DNA of 43,403 nt from JAWLCQ01 sp041687095. GTDB lineage: Bacteria; Planctomycetota; Phycisphaerae; SM23-33. The position numbers were made by a program, and so were the translations under genes. The stretch covers positions 1 to 43,403 of the forward strand of contig JAWLCQ010000023.1 of the NCBI GenBank assembly GCA_041687095.1, written 5' to 3'. The notes under the pieces are model-generated. The model did no database searches. It was not told where the DNA came from and saw only the letters and a program-made list of their open reading frames with translations. Of the stretch, positions 26,801-34,359 are shown one piece after another; the stretch's first letter is position 1; every line of letters begins with the position of its first letter.

Positions 26801-29230
26801 TCAAGGCCCTGTTGCGAAACACGCCCCCTCGCGAATCGCCGACAGCAGCGCCCCCGGGTCTCCGCTCTTGGTGACGTAGGCGATGGCCCCGGCGTCGAGC
26901 ATGGCCGCGGCGCGGTCGGCCTCCTCGTACATCGACAGTCCGATAATCCGCGCCCCGGGCCGCTCGCCCACGATCGCCCGCGTCGCCGCCACCCCGTCCA
27001 TCCGGGGCATGCTGAAGTCCATGAGGATGACGTCCGGCCGCAACCGCCGCGCCTCCCGCACCGCCTCCTCCCCGTTGGACGCCTCGCCCACGACCTCGAT
27101 GTCGGGCTCGTCGTCCAGCAGCAGCGACAGGCCCTGGCGCATGACGACGTGGTCGTCCACGAGCAGCACGCGGATCCGCCCGTCCGCCTCGGGGCCCGCC
27201 AGGGCTCGGGCGGGGGCGGGATGCACGTCGGGCACGTCCGAGCGGCCCTCCCCCTCCCCGCGCTCCGCCCTCCCCGTCCCCCGCGGGGCGATCAGCGTGA
27301 ACTGCGCCCCCCGCCCGGGGCTGCTGTCCACCTCCAGCCGCCCGCCCAGCATCCCCAGCCGCTCGCGGATGCTGAACAGCCCGAAGCCCCCCGCCATCTC
27401 GTCGTTCGTCTCCCAGACGCTCGCGGGGTCGAACCCCACGCCCTCGTCGCGGACGACCACGCGGAGGTGCTCCGCGTCGTGCAGGCCCAGGGCGACCGAG
27501 GCGTGGGTGACCCCGGCGTGCTTGGTGACGTTGAACAGCAGCTCGCGGACGCCCTGGAAGAGCAGCACCTTGACGTCCTCGCGGTCGCTGTCGGCGGACG
27601 GATCGGCGGAGAGGTCGAGCGTCAGCCCGTGCTTTTCGAGCATCCAGCGGCCGAGCCACTCCAGCCCCGCCCCCAGCCCGCCCTCGTGGAGGATGGGGGG
27701 CGACAGCTCGATGGTGAGGGAGCGGGAGGCGGCGATGGCGTCGTCGAGCAAGCTCATGACCTGGGTGACGGTCTCGGCCCGGCGGTCCTCGGTTCGCCGC
27801 CCCAACGTCTCCAGCCCGAACTTCGCCCCCACGAGCAACTGCTGGAGGTGGTCGTGGAGGATCTGGGCGAGGCGGCGGCGCTCACGCTCCTCGGTGAGCG
27901 TCAGGTCCCGCGCCAGGCGGGCGAGCTGGTCGGCCCGTCGGCGGAGTTCCTGCGTGCGTTCCTCGACGCGGCGCTCCAGATCGTCGCGGCTCTCCCGCAG
28001 GGCCTGCTCGACGCGGTGGCGGTCGGTGACGTCCAGGAACAGCGCCCCGAACCGCCCCGGGGCGAGCGGAAACACCGACGTGCGATACCAGCGCTCCAGC
28101 CCCGCGCTGTAGGCCTCGAAGGTCTCGGCGCGGCCGTGCAGGCCCGCCCGCCCCGCCGCCGTGAGCCACTCGGGCTCGACCACCGGCAGCAGTTCGCGGA
28201 CCGTATGGTTGTGGGCCGCCTCCGGGCGGATGCCCGTGAGGCTTCCGAAGACGGGGTTGACCTCCAGGATGCGGATGTCGGCCACCTCGCCCCGTTCGTC
28301 GCACAGGACCTCCCCGAGGAAGAACCCCTCGTTCATCGCGTTGAAGAGGGCCTGGTAGCGGCCTTCCGCCTCCTGCAGCGCCAGCCGCAGCGCCCCGCCC
28401 CACGCCCCCGACTCCCGCACCGCCGCCAACCCCGCTACCAGCATGTACACGCTCCCCAGGTACTGGGCGCCGCGCCCCACCCAGCTCAACGGGCTGCCCA
28501 CGTGCGTGACGACGTACATCCCCAGCAGGCCCGTGGCCAGCAGCCCCAGCGACAGCGGATACCAGCGGGTGAAGCTTTCCGGGTTCCGGCGGCGGGAGAG
28601 GCCCAGCAGCACCGCCGCCGTTGTGAACAGCACGATCGCCGACCCCAGGACGAACTGCCGCAGCGGCGTGGGGCCGATTCCCTGCTGGAAGAACGGGGCG
28701 ATGAGCCCCTGCACGGACGCGACCGCCAGCCCCGCCACCAGCACCGCCGCGCCCACGTACGCCCCGGCGAGGAGCAGCGGGGCCCCGCGCCCGGTCCGCC
28801 GCGCCCCGCCCGATGTGCAGATCACCGCCCCCAGCAGATGGCACCCCGCAGCGAACAGCATCCCCAGGTTGTAGACCGTCACCCCTTGGTTCACCATTCG
28901 CATGGGGATGATCGCCCCGGCCGTGGTCCCGGCGAGCCCCGAAATCAGCACCCCGCACCCCAGCAGCAGCATGCTGGCGTCCCCCTGCGCGCGGTAGGTG
29001 CGGGCGGCGAGGTAGGAGACGAAGAGCGAGACGGCCGTGTGAAAGATGGAGTTCAGGACCAGCAGCAGGAACCGCGGCTCGTAGGCGAAGCCCGGATCCA
29101 CACGCCAGAGCACGAATTCCGCCAGCAGCAGCAGCGGGATCGGCGCCCACGCCCACGCCGGGGCTGCGCGAACCGCCCGCCCCGCACACCGCGTGAAGAA
29201 GGCCCCCAGCCGTTCCTGCCACGTCGCCAT
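26801..29230 (-). CDS. Membrane-bound NarX-type hybrid histidine kinase with C-terminal receiver
   Basis: Signal-transducing kinase of 809 residues. The ATG at 29228-29230 follows GGGAG with a 6-base spacer. About eight membrane segments cover residues 20-260. A PAS-like domain follows (about 275-395, from ALFNAMNEGFF to LFLDVTDRHR), then a coiled coil with VEERTQELRRRADQLARLA, and a HisKA_3 dimerisation helix whose phosphate-accepting His is in LAQILHDHLQQLL near residue 458. The HATPase domain has LLFNVTKHAG, VVRDEGVGFDP and GGFGLFSIRERL. The receiver has VLLVDDH and the phosphorylatable Asp in VILMDFSMPRMDG near 738, with Lys in YVTKSG. It resembles NarL/FixJ receivers, but the protein stops about 20 residues later with no LuxR-type HTH. 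Output must therefore go to another protein. The sensed signal is unknown. It is probably transcribed from the promoter at 29327-29354. Confidence 0.9.
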   Translation of the reverse strand: MATWQERLGAFFTRCAGRAVRAAPAWAWAPIPLLLLAEFVLWRVDPGFAYEPRFLLLVLNSIFHTAVSLFVSYLAARTYRAQGDASMLLLGCGVLISGLAGTTAGAIIPMRMVNQGVTVYNLGMLFAAGCHLLGAVICTSGGARRTGRGAPLLLAGAYVGAAVLVAGLAVASVQGLIAPFFQQGIGPTPLRQFVLGSAIVLFTTAAVLLGLSRRRNPESFTRWYPLSLGLLATGLLGMYVVTHVGSPLSWVGRGAQYLGSVYMLVAGLAAVRESGAWGGALRLALQEAEGRYQALFNAMNEGFFLGEVLCDERGEVADIRILEVNPVFGSLTGIRPEAAHNHTVRELLPVVEPEWLTAAGRAGLHGRAETFEAYSAGLERWYRTSVFPLAPGRFGALFLDVTDRHRVEQALRESRDDLERRVEERTQELRRRADQLARLARDLTLTEERERRRLAQILHDHLQQLLVGAKFGLETLGRRTEDRRAETVTQVMSLLDDAIAASRSLTIELSPPILHEGGLGAGLEWLGRWMLEKHGLTLDLSADPSADSDREDVKVLLFQGVRELLFNVTKHAGVTHASVALGLHDAEHLRVVVRDEGVGFDPASVWETNDEMAGGFGLFSIRERLGMLGGRLEVDSSPGRGAQFTLIAPRGTGRAERGEGEGRSDVPDVHPAPARALAGPEADGRIRVLLVDDHVVMRQGLSLLLDDEPDIEVVGEASNGEEAVREARRLRPDVILMDFSMPRMDGVAATRAIVGERPGARIIGLSMYEEADRAAAMLDAGAIAYVTKSGDPGALLSAIREGACFATGP

Positions 29231-29326
29231 CTCGTGCTCCCGCAGTCTCCCATTCCGCCGGCAAGCCCGCCCAAACGCACACCCTCCGCACAGGCACGCA
29301 GCCGTTTCCAAGCGAGCTGTCCCGCG

Positions 29327-29354
29327 AGTATAGTCCCCGTGTCCGACGGATCAA
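29327..29354 (-). promoter_or_regulatory. Probable sigma70-type promoter of the hybrid kinase
   Basis: On the minus strand TTGATC and TATACT are 16 bases apart, about 95 bases above the kinase start and within non-coding DNA. It resembles the candidate at 37093-37121, which has the same TATACT box. Confidence 0.55.
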
Positions 29355-29393
29355 GCCCCTGCGCTTCGGCGCCCTTCTGGGGGTCCCGGGCAC

Positions 29394-29414
29394 CCCCCCG
29401 ACGCAGTCGGGGGG
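29394..29414. terminator. GC hairpin in the gap between phosphodiesterase and kinase genes
   Basis: Nine-base arms CCCCCCGAC / GTCGGGGGG with a GCA loop. It lies between the phosphodiesterase stop and the kinase promoter and could end upstream transcription. Confidence 0.5.
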
Positions 29415-29488
29415 CGTTGGCAACTGCCGTCGAAGCCCCGTGCGCAAGATCCTCAACAGCGGCGCGCTGGGTGCGCGCGGCGCGAGCT

Positions 29489-29508
29489 CGCAAGCCCCAG
29501 GGCTTGCG
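29489..29508 (-). terminator. Hairpin just after the phosphodiesterase lipoprotein gene
   Basis: A 20-base perfect palindrome, CGCAAGCCC-CA-GGGCTTGCG, begins 11 bases past the stop codon. As RNA it folds to an 8-pair stem with a CCAG loop. It is the likely end of the znu/phosphodiesterase transcript. Confidence 0.55.
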
Positions 29509-29518
29509 GGCGGGGCCT

Positions 29519-31339
29519 CTACTGCGCGGGGGAGGGGGGGACGTCGAACAGCGGCCGCCCGTCGAGGTCGTCGGGGAGCGGGGCGTCGAGGAGGCGCAGG
29601 AGCGTGGGGACCAGGTCGATGGCCCGCGCGGGGGGGCGGATGCCCTGGGGCACCCCGGGCCCGGCCAACAGGAGCGGGACGTGCATGTCCACCGGCCCCA
29701 GCCCTCCGTGCCCGCTCTTCCACTTGGTCCCGAAGTCCCATCCGGGGGCGGCGAACAGGGCGATATCGCCCGCGCGGTCGGAGCGGAAGTACGCCAGGAT
29801 CTGCGCGGGCAGGTCGGGGTACTGCGTGCAGGCGGTCGCCTCGAACCACCAGCGTTCGTCGCGCGGGTCGCCCGCGAGGGCGGGGGGCTCGACGCTCCCC
29901 TCCCATCCCAGCGGGTCCGTGCCCTCAATGACCCGGTACGTGATGGGGGCGTGGCGCCCGCCCTCCTGGGCGAACTCGACGACGCCCCCCTTCCGCCGCA
30001 CGCGGACGCGGTCGGGCCCGGCGGCGTAGGCGAGGGCGTCGACGGCGGGGAGGCGGGCGAGCACCTCCAGCAGCGTCCCGGTATCCGCGGGCTTTCGGCC
30101 CCGCAGGTCCGGCCCGCTCCCCGGGTAGCGCTGCAGTTCCTCCAGCGTCGGCCGCTCGGGCCACGGTCGGTAGCCCACGATCCGCCCGTCGGCGCCATGG
30201 ACCGGGCGGCGAAGGCACAGCGCCCAGTACCGGTCCCCGCTGCCGTAGGTGACGATGGGGAACTCGCGGTAGTAGTCGAGGCGGTCCTCGAACGGGGTCT
30301 TCTCCCACAGCTCCTTCTCCGCGACCCGCAGGCCCAGCCCCTCCCGCAGGAACGCGTTGATCGGGAAGTGCCGCTCGACCTCCGTGTGCCCATGGTCGCT
30401 GACGAGGGCGATGACGATGTCGTCGAGCAGCCCCGCCCGCTCCAGGTCCCCCAGCACCCGCCCGACCTGGCGGTCGATGTGCCGCACCGCCGTCCGGTAC
30501 GCCTCCGAAAGCACCCCCTCCTCGTACGCCCGGAAGTCCGGGGCGAGCGTGTACGCGATCATCAGCCCGGGGAACTCCCCGCGCACCCGCGCCAGGTCCA
30601 TCGCCTGCGCCATCCGCCACAGCGCCAGGCGGTCCATCAGCTCGTACATCCCGAAGAAGTACGCCGGGCCCGCCGACGTCCAGTTCTCGAAGAACTTCGT
30701 CGCCCCCCGGTGCGGCTGAAAGAACAGCGAGAACGTCGTGCGGTGGGGGAAGTACTCGTAGAGCAGCGGGACGTTGTGGTCGGGGTCCACGAGGTTCTTC
30801 TGGGCGATCGTCTCGTAGTTCCGCCAGACGAGTTGGTTGCGCCCGAACCAGTTGATGCCCATCACGCCATGGTGGCCCGGGAACACGCCCGTCGCCAGGC
30901 TCGTCAGGCTCGTCAGCGTGACCGACGGGACGGACCCGACCGCGCGGGGGATGTACAGGCCGCGATCGACGAAGTACTCGCGGATCGCCGGCAGCTCCCC
31001 CGCGTCGAGCATCTCCTGGAAGATCCTCGCGTTGAGCCCGTCGACGATGAAGACGATGGCCCCGTGGGGATTCGGGTCGGCGGGCACGGCGAAGTCGATC
31101 TCGAGCGAGTCGGCGGGCTCGAACTCCCCGGGCAGCCCGCAGCCGCCCAGGGCGGCGGCGACAAGAAGGACGACGACGAGGGAATTGCGGAGTACGGAGT
31201 GCCCGCCCTGCGCCTGTCGAAGGGGCGGGTTGCGGAGTGTCGGCGCTTGGGGCGCACGGACGAATCCGCGGGCGCAACAGAGCGGCAACGCGGAGAATGC
31301 CGCCCTTCGATCCGTCGTGGGCCTATTCCGCTTGTACAT
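29519..31339 (-). CDS. Phosphodiesterase / alkaline-phosphatase-superfamily lipoprotein
   Basis: Predicted periplasm-facing hydrolase of the type I phosphodiesterase/nucleotide pyrophosphatase group; substrate unknown. The ATG at 31337-31339 is preceded by TTGGGAGGAAGC, a very good ribosome site, and overlaps the end of znuB by 17 bases. A TTG four codons higher is less likely. The 606-residue protein has a lipobox, VAAALGGC, with the lipid Cys near residue 67, after an unusually long N-region. Catalytic-family motifs follow: IVFIVDGLNARIF (first metal Asp), SVPSVTLTSLTSLATGVFPGHHG (likely Thr nucleophile in the VTLTSL segment), and VSDHGHTE (metal Asp/His). The C-terminal part has GLGPVDMHVPLLLAGPG and a DLVPTLLRLLDAP tail, as in the superfamily. 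These enzymes normally bind two zinc ions, which makes its place behind a zinc-type importer suggestive. Its N-region contains a dispersed repeat. Confidence 0.87.
   Translation of the reverse strand: MYKRNRPTTDRRAAFSALPLCCARGFVRAPQAPTLRNPPLRQAQGGHSVLRNSLVVVLLVAAALGGCGLPGEFEPADSLEIDFAVPADPNPHGAIVFIVDGLNARIFQEMLDAGELPAIREYFVDRGLYIPRAVGSVPSVTLTSLTSLATGVFPGHHGVMGINWFGRNQLVWRNYETIAQKNLVDPDHNVPLLYEYFPHRTTFSLFFQPHRGATKFFENWTSAGPAYFFGMYELMDRLALWRMAQAMDLARVRGEFPGLMIAYTLAPDFRAYEEGVLSEAYRTAVRHIDRQVGRVLGDLERAGLLDDIVIALVSDHGHTEVERHFPINAFLREGLGLRVAEKELWEKTPFEDRLDYYREFPIVTYGSGDRYWALCLRRPVHGADGRIVGYRPWPERPTLEELQRYPGSGPDLRGRKPADTGTLLEVLARLPAVDALAYAAGPDRVRVRRKGGVVEFAQEGGRHAPITYRVIEGTDPLGWEGSVEPPALAGDPRDERWWFEATACTQYPDLPAQILAYFRSDRAGDIALFAAPGWDFGTKWKSGHGGLGPVDMHVPLLLAGPGVPQGIRPPARAIDLVPTLLRLLDAPLPDDLDGRPLFDVPPSPAQ
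31181..31246. repeat. Dispersed repeat lying inside the lipoprotein signal-peptide region
   Basis: Two TTGCGGAGT copies (at 31184 and 31229) flank a hairpin with arms CCCGCCC / GGGCGGG (31202-31208, 31223-31229). Its centre, CCTGCGCCTGTCGAAGGG, resembles a widespread bacterial palindrome that translates as LRQAQG. In frame it encodes about residues 32-53 of the phosphodiesterase precursor. A GGAATTGCGG start is shared with non-coding DNA at 35330. Confidence 0.55.
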
Positions 31340-32264
31340 GCTTCCTCCCAACCCGCCTTCGCAGGCGGCCGACGAAAGAACTCAGGATGAACAGAACGAA
31401 CAGCGTCAGGACGATCACCGGGCCCGGGCTCAGCGTTCCCGCCCCCAGGGCCAGGAAGAACCCCCCCGCCACGCCCGCCACGCTCACCAGGACGCTGAGC
31501 GCCACCATCACCGCGATGCGGTCCGTCCAGCAGCGGGCGGTGACCCCCGGGAGGATCAGCAGCGCCCCGGCCAGGATCACCCCCACCGACCGCATCGCCG
31601 CCGCCACCGCCAGCGCCAGCAGCACCAGCAGCCCGTAGTACAGCACCCCCGTGCGGAGACCGAACGCGCTCGCCGCCTCCTCGTCGAAGGCGAAGAACAC
31701 CAGCTCCTTGAACGCCGCCACCGTCAGTACGCACACCAGCAGGGCCAACCCCCACGCCATCCACGCATCGACGGCCGCCAGGGTGAGGATGCGCCCGAAG
31801 AGGATGTCGTGGAAGCTCGGGGTGAACCCGATCGCGTCGCGGGTCAGCTCCCCGCTGCGCAGGAGGGCCTGCATCCACGCCGCCCGCAGGTCCATGAGCA
31901 CCACCCCCCCCGCCATCGCCGTCACCAGGCACACCCCGATCGACACGTCCTCGCTCAGCCGCCCCCGCCGCGCCAAAAACCCGATGGCCACCGCGGCGAG
32001 GACGCAGGAGGCGGCGATGACGGCGTCGCGTGCAAGCAGGCCGCGGAACGGGGCGATCGCCACCCCCAGCAGCAACGCCGTCCCCACCCCCGCGAACGCC
32101 GCGTGCGAAATGCCCTGCCCGATGAAGCTCATCCGCTTGAGCACCACGAAACTGCTGAGCACCCCGCACAGCACCGCCACCCCCAGGCCCCCCGCGAGGG
32201 CGGTGTGGTAGAAGTCGTTGGCCGCAAAACGGGCCCAGACGCTCGCGGCGAGCAGGAGGCTCAT
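31323..32264 (-). CDS. znuB: ABC transporter membrane subunit, ZnuB/TroC family
   Basis: Integral membrane permease of a cluster-9 metal importer, most likely for zinc, working with the ATPase and binding protein encoded upstream. The ATG at 32262-32264 follows GGAGG with a 6-base spacer; the 46 open codons above it lie inside a palindromic repeat and are rejected. The 313-residue protein has about eight or nine hydrophobic segments. Typical stretches are FVVLKRMSFIGQGISHAAFAGVG near residue 40 (family motif with Ser-His-Ala), FAFDEEAASAFGL and VGVILAGALLILPG, where the ATPase is expected to dock. It is separated from znuC by 160 bases containing twin hairpins, and its end overlaps the phosphodiesterase start. 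Confidence 0.92.
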   Translation of the reverse strand: MSLLLAASVWARFAANDFYHTALAGGLGVAVLCGVLSSFVVLKRMSFIGQGISHAAFAGVGTALLLGVAIAPFRGLLARDAVIAASCVLAAVAIGFLARRGRLSEDVSIGVCLVTAMAGGVVLMDLRAAWMQALLRSGELTRDAIGFTPSFHDILFGRILTLAAVDAWMAWGLALLVCVLTVAAFKELVFFAFDEEAASAFGLRTGVLYYGLLVLLALAVAAAMRSVGVILAGALLILPGVTARCWTDRIAVMVALSVLVSVAGVAGGFFLALGAGTLSPGPVIVLTLFVLFILSSFVGRLRRRVGRKHVQAE

Positions 32265-32303
32265 GGGCAACCTCCGCCGTCCGGGGGAACAAGGGCAGAA
32301 GCG

Positions 32304-32397
32304 GGTGCCACCCTCAAGCGGGGCTGTCCAGCCGCTTGGGGGTGCGGGATGCCCGGACACCGCCAAGTCGCGAACCGCGTGCGACTTGAGGGTGGCG
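32304..32397. repeat. Twin-hairpin element, copy A (inside the znu operon)
   Basis: Two hairpins lie head to tail. Hairpin 1 pairs 32309-32321 with 32332-32344; hairpin 2 pairs 32358-32371 with 32381-32394. Each has arms close to CACCCTCAAG and CTTGRGGGTG around a short variable inner stem and a loop of about 9 bases. The outermost bases (GGTGCC...GGCGCC) also nearly pair across the whole element. It matches the element at 38363-38460 in plan and arm sequence. It lies between the znuC stop and the znuB ribosome site, so it would be in the mRNA. Confidence 0.85.
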
Positions 32398-32424
32398 CCC
32401 ATCTCGGAGCCTGCTTCGCACGGC

Positions 32425-33255
32425 TCATGGGGCGCCCTCCGAACCGTGCGAATGGGGCGGGTGCGTGACGAGGCCCGTCAGCTCGCAGCGGAAAACCTCC
32501 CCCAGCAGCTCGGGCGTGAGGCGGGAGGGGACGTCGTGGAAGTGCAGGCGGCGGTTGAGGCAGGCGACGCGCTGGCAGTGCGGGAGGACGGCGCGGAGGT
32601 CGTGCGAGACGATCACCAGCGTCACCTCGAACTGCGACTGGACCTGGTCGGTCAGCTCGTGGAACGCCCGCAGGCCCGCCTGGTCGATCCCGACGGTCGG
32701 CTCGTCCAGCAGCAGCAGCCGCGGGCGCGACACCAGCGCCCGCGCGATCAGCGCCCGCTGCCGCTGCCCCCCCGAGAGCTGCCCCACGCAGCGGCGGCGG
32801 AGGCGGGTGAGGTCCAGCGTCTCCAGCACGCTGCGGGCGTAGTCCAGATCCCCGCGCGCGGGCCGCCGGAACAACCCCGTCTTGCCCACCAGCCCCATCC
32901 GCACCACCTGCTCCACGCTCACGGGGAAGTCCCACTGGATGGCCGAGTGCTGGGGCACCCAGCTCATCACGTCGCCCCGGCGGCGGGCGGCGTCGGGGGC
33001 GTGGCCCGCGATGCGGACCTCGCCCTGATACCCGTGCAGCAGCCCCAGGATGATCCGCAGGAGGGTGGACTTGCCGGCCCCGTTGGGCCCGATGACCGCC
33101 AGGGCCGCCCCGCGCTGCAGGTGGAAGCTCACGTCCTCCAACGCCGCCGTACCGTTGGGGTACGCGTACGACAGCCGGTCCACGCAAAGAAGCTCGTCCC
33201 CGACATGGTCGGGCCCGACGTACTGCTGCGACGCGCTGTCAACGGGTGACGTCAT
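32425..33255 (-). CDS. znuC: ABC transporter ATPase, ZnuC family
   Basis: Cytoplasmic ATPase driving the metal importer. The 276-residue protein has Walker A GPNGAGKS, the Q-loop in VPQHSAIQWDFP, the signature LSGGQRQRALIARAL, Walker B LLLLDEPTVG and the switch His in IVSHDL. The C-terminus ends in a small His cluster (HPPHSHGSEG), seen in some metal-transport ATPases and possibly metal-sensing; that is inference. The ATG at 33253-33255 lies 15 bases below the znuA stop. No strong ribosome site is visible, so translation is probably coupled to znuA. Confidence 0.94.
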   Translation of the reverse strand: MTSPVDSASQQYVGPDHVGDELLCVDRLSYAYPNGTAALEDVSFHLQRGAALAVIGPNGAGKSTLLRIILGLLHGYQGEVRIAGHAPDAARRRGDVMSWVPQHSAIQWDFPVSVEQVVRMGLVGKTGLFRRPARGDLDYARSVLETLDLTRLRRRCVGQLSGGQRQRALIARALVSRPRLLLLDEPTVGIDQAGLRAFHELTDQVQSQFEVTLVIVSHDLRAVLPHCQRVACLNRRLHFHDVPSRLTPELLGEVFRCELTGLVTHPPHSHGSEGAP

Positions 33256-33270
33256 GGAAGGGTCGATCGG

Positions 33271-34305
33271 TTACGGTGCGGGCGCGGCCTCGCCCCCCAG
33301 CCCGTTCGCCAGCGTCCGCAGGTTGCTCCGCATCAGGGCGACGTAGGTATCATAGCCCTCCACCCCGGGGCTGCCCAGCGGGTCGAGGACGGCGACGGTG
33401 GCGCCGGTGCGGCGGGCGAGTTGCTGGAGGAGGTCGGGGGGGAACTGGGGCTCGGCGAAGACGGCCTGGACGTGGTGGCGGTCCAGGAAGGCCGTCACCT
33501 CCTCCAGGTGCTGGGGCCCGAAGCCCTCCGCGTCCCCGCCCCGCAGCGTCCGCTGCTCCAGCCCGTAGCGCTGCGCGACGTACGTGAAGGCCGGGTGGAA
33601 GGTCACGAACTCCTTGCGCGGGACGCGGGACAGGACGCGGCGGTACTCGGCGTCGAGGGCTTGGAGTTCGGTGAGGTACTGCTGGAGGTTGCGGGCGTAG
33701 TCGGCGGCGTGGGCGGGATCGAGGCGGGCGAGTTCGGCGGCGATGGCGCGGGCGAAGGCCTGCATGAACACCGGATCCAGCCACACGTGCGGATCGCCCT
33801 CGTGGGCGTGGCCCGCGTGGGCTTCATGGGCGTGGCCCTCATGGTCCTCGTGCGCGTCGTGGGCGTGATCCTCGTGGCCCGGGTGGGCCTCCGCCTCGTG
33901 GGCCTCGCCCGTTGCCCGGCCGTCCTCCTGCAGCTCCTCGTAGAGCTGCCGGAACTCCCCGACGCGGGCGAGTTCGAGGACGGCGATTTCGCGGCGGCGG
34001 GCGGTGGCGAGGGCGCGGGCGGCCCAGTCGTCCACGCCCGCACCGACCACGAGGGCCAGGTCGGCGGCGAAGAGCTGCTCCATCCGCCGGGGGTCCAGGG
34101 AGAACCCGTGCGGCGTCTGGCCGGGGGCGAGGAGCGAGGTGGACTGCACGTGCTCGCCCCCGATGCGCTGGGCGACGTCGGCGAGGGGGAAGAGCGTGGC
34201 GACCACCCGGACCTTCCCGTCCGCCCTGCCCTGCGATTCCGCCTCGGAGCAGCCCGCGAGGCAGGCGGCGAGCAGCATCAGTACGATCGTCATCCGCACG
34301 GGCAT
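33271..34305 (-). CDS. znuA: Metal-binding lipoprotein of ABC importer, ZnuA family
   Basis: Periplasmic receptor that hands metal, most likely zinc, to ZnuB. The 344-residue protein starts at the ATG at 34303-34305 behind AAGGAGGT, and carries a lipobox (AACLAGC, lipid Cys near residue 19). Cluster-9 metal ligands can be seen: His in GQTPHGFSLDP, His in DPHVWLDPVFM, His in TFHPAFTYVAQ and a late Asp in VAVLDPLG. Between the first two lies a long loop with many His, Asp and Glu (about residues 128-165), typical of zinc-specific rather than manganese-specific members. It is first in znuA-znuC-znuB. A candidate operator and promoter lie in the 54 bases above it. Confidence 0.94.
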   Translation of the reverse strand: MPVRMTIVLMLLAACLAGCSEAESQGRADGKVRVVATLFPLADVAQRIGGEHVQSTSLLAPGQTPHGFSLDPRRMEQLFAADLALVVGAGVDDWAARALATARRREIAVLELARVGEFRQLYEELQEDGRATGEAHEAEAHPGHEDHAHDAHEDHEGHAHEAHAGHAHEGDPHVWLDPVFMQAFARAIAAELARLDPAHAADYARNLQQYLTELQALDAEYRRVLSRVPRKEFVTFHPAFTYVAQRYGLEQRTLRGGDAEGFGPQHLEEVTAFLDRHHVQAVFAEPQFPPDLLQQLARRTGATVAVLDPLGSPGVEGYDTYVALMRSNLRTLANGLGGEAAPAP

Positions 34306-34324
34306 CGGGCACCTCCTTCGGGTA

Positions 34325-34358
34325 ATACATCGTATGCCCGATGGGGACCCGGATGCAA
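34325..34358 (-). promoter_or_regulatory. Candidate promoter and operator of the znu operon
   Basis: On the minus strand TTGCAT (34353-34358) and TACGAT (34329-34334) are 18 bases apart. An ATAC-GAT-GTAT palindrome (34325-34335) covers the second box, the place where a repressor such as Zur would act. The palindrome is short, so the regulator is a guess. The next upstream gene ends at 34360, so read-through from it is also possible. Confidence 0.4.
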
Positions 34359-34359
34359 G

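Noticed and set aside
32265..32402. Upstream extension of znuB in frame
   Set aside because: The extension is encoded by the twin-hairpin repeat, and the GGAGG before 32264 marks the proper start.
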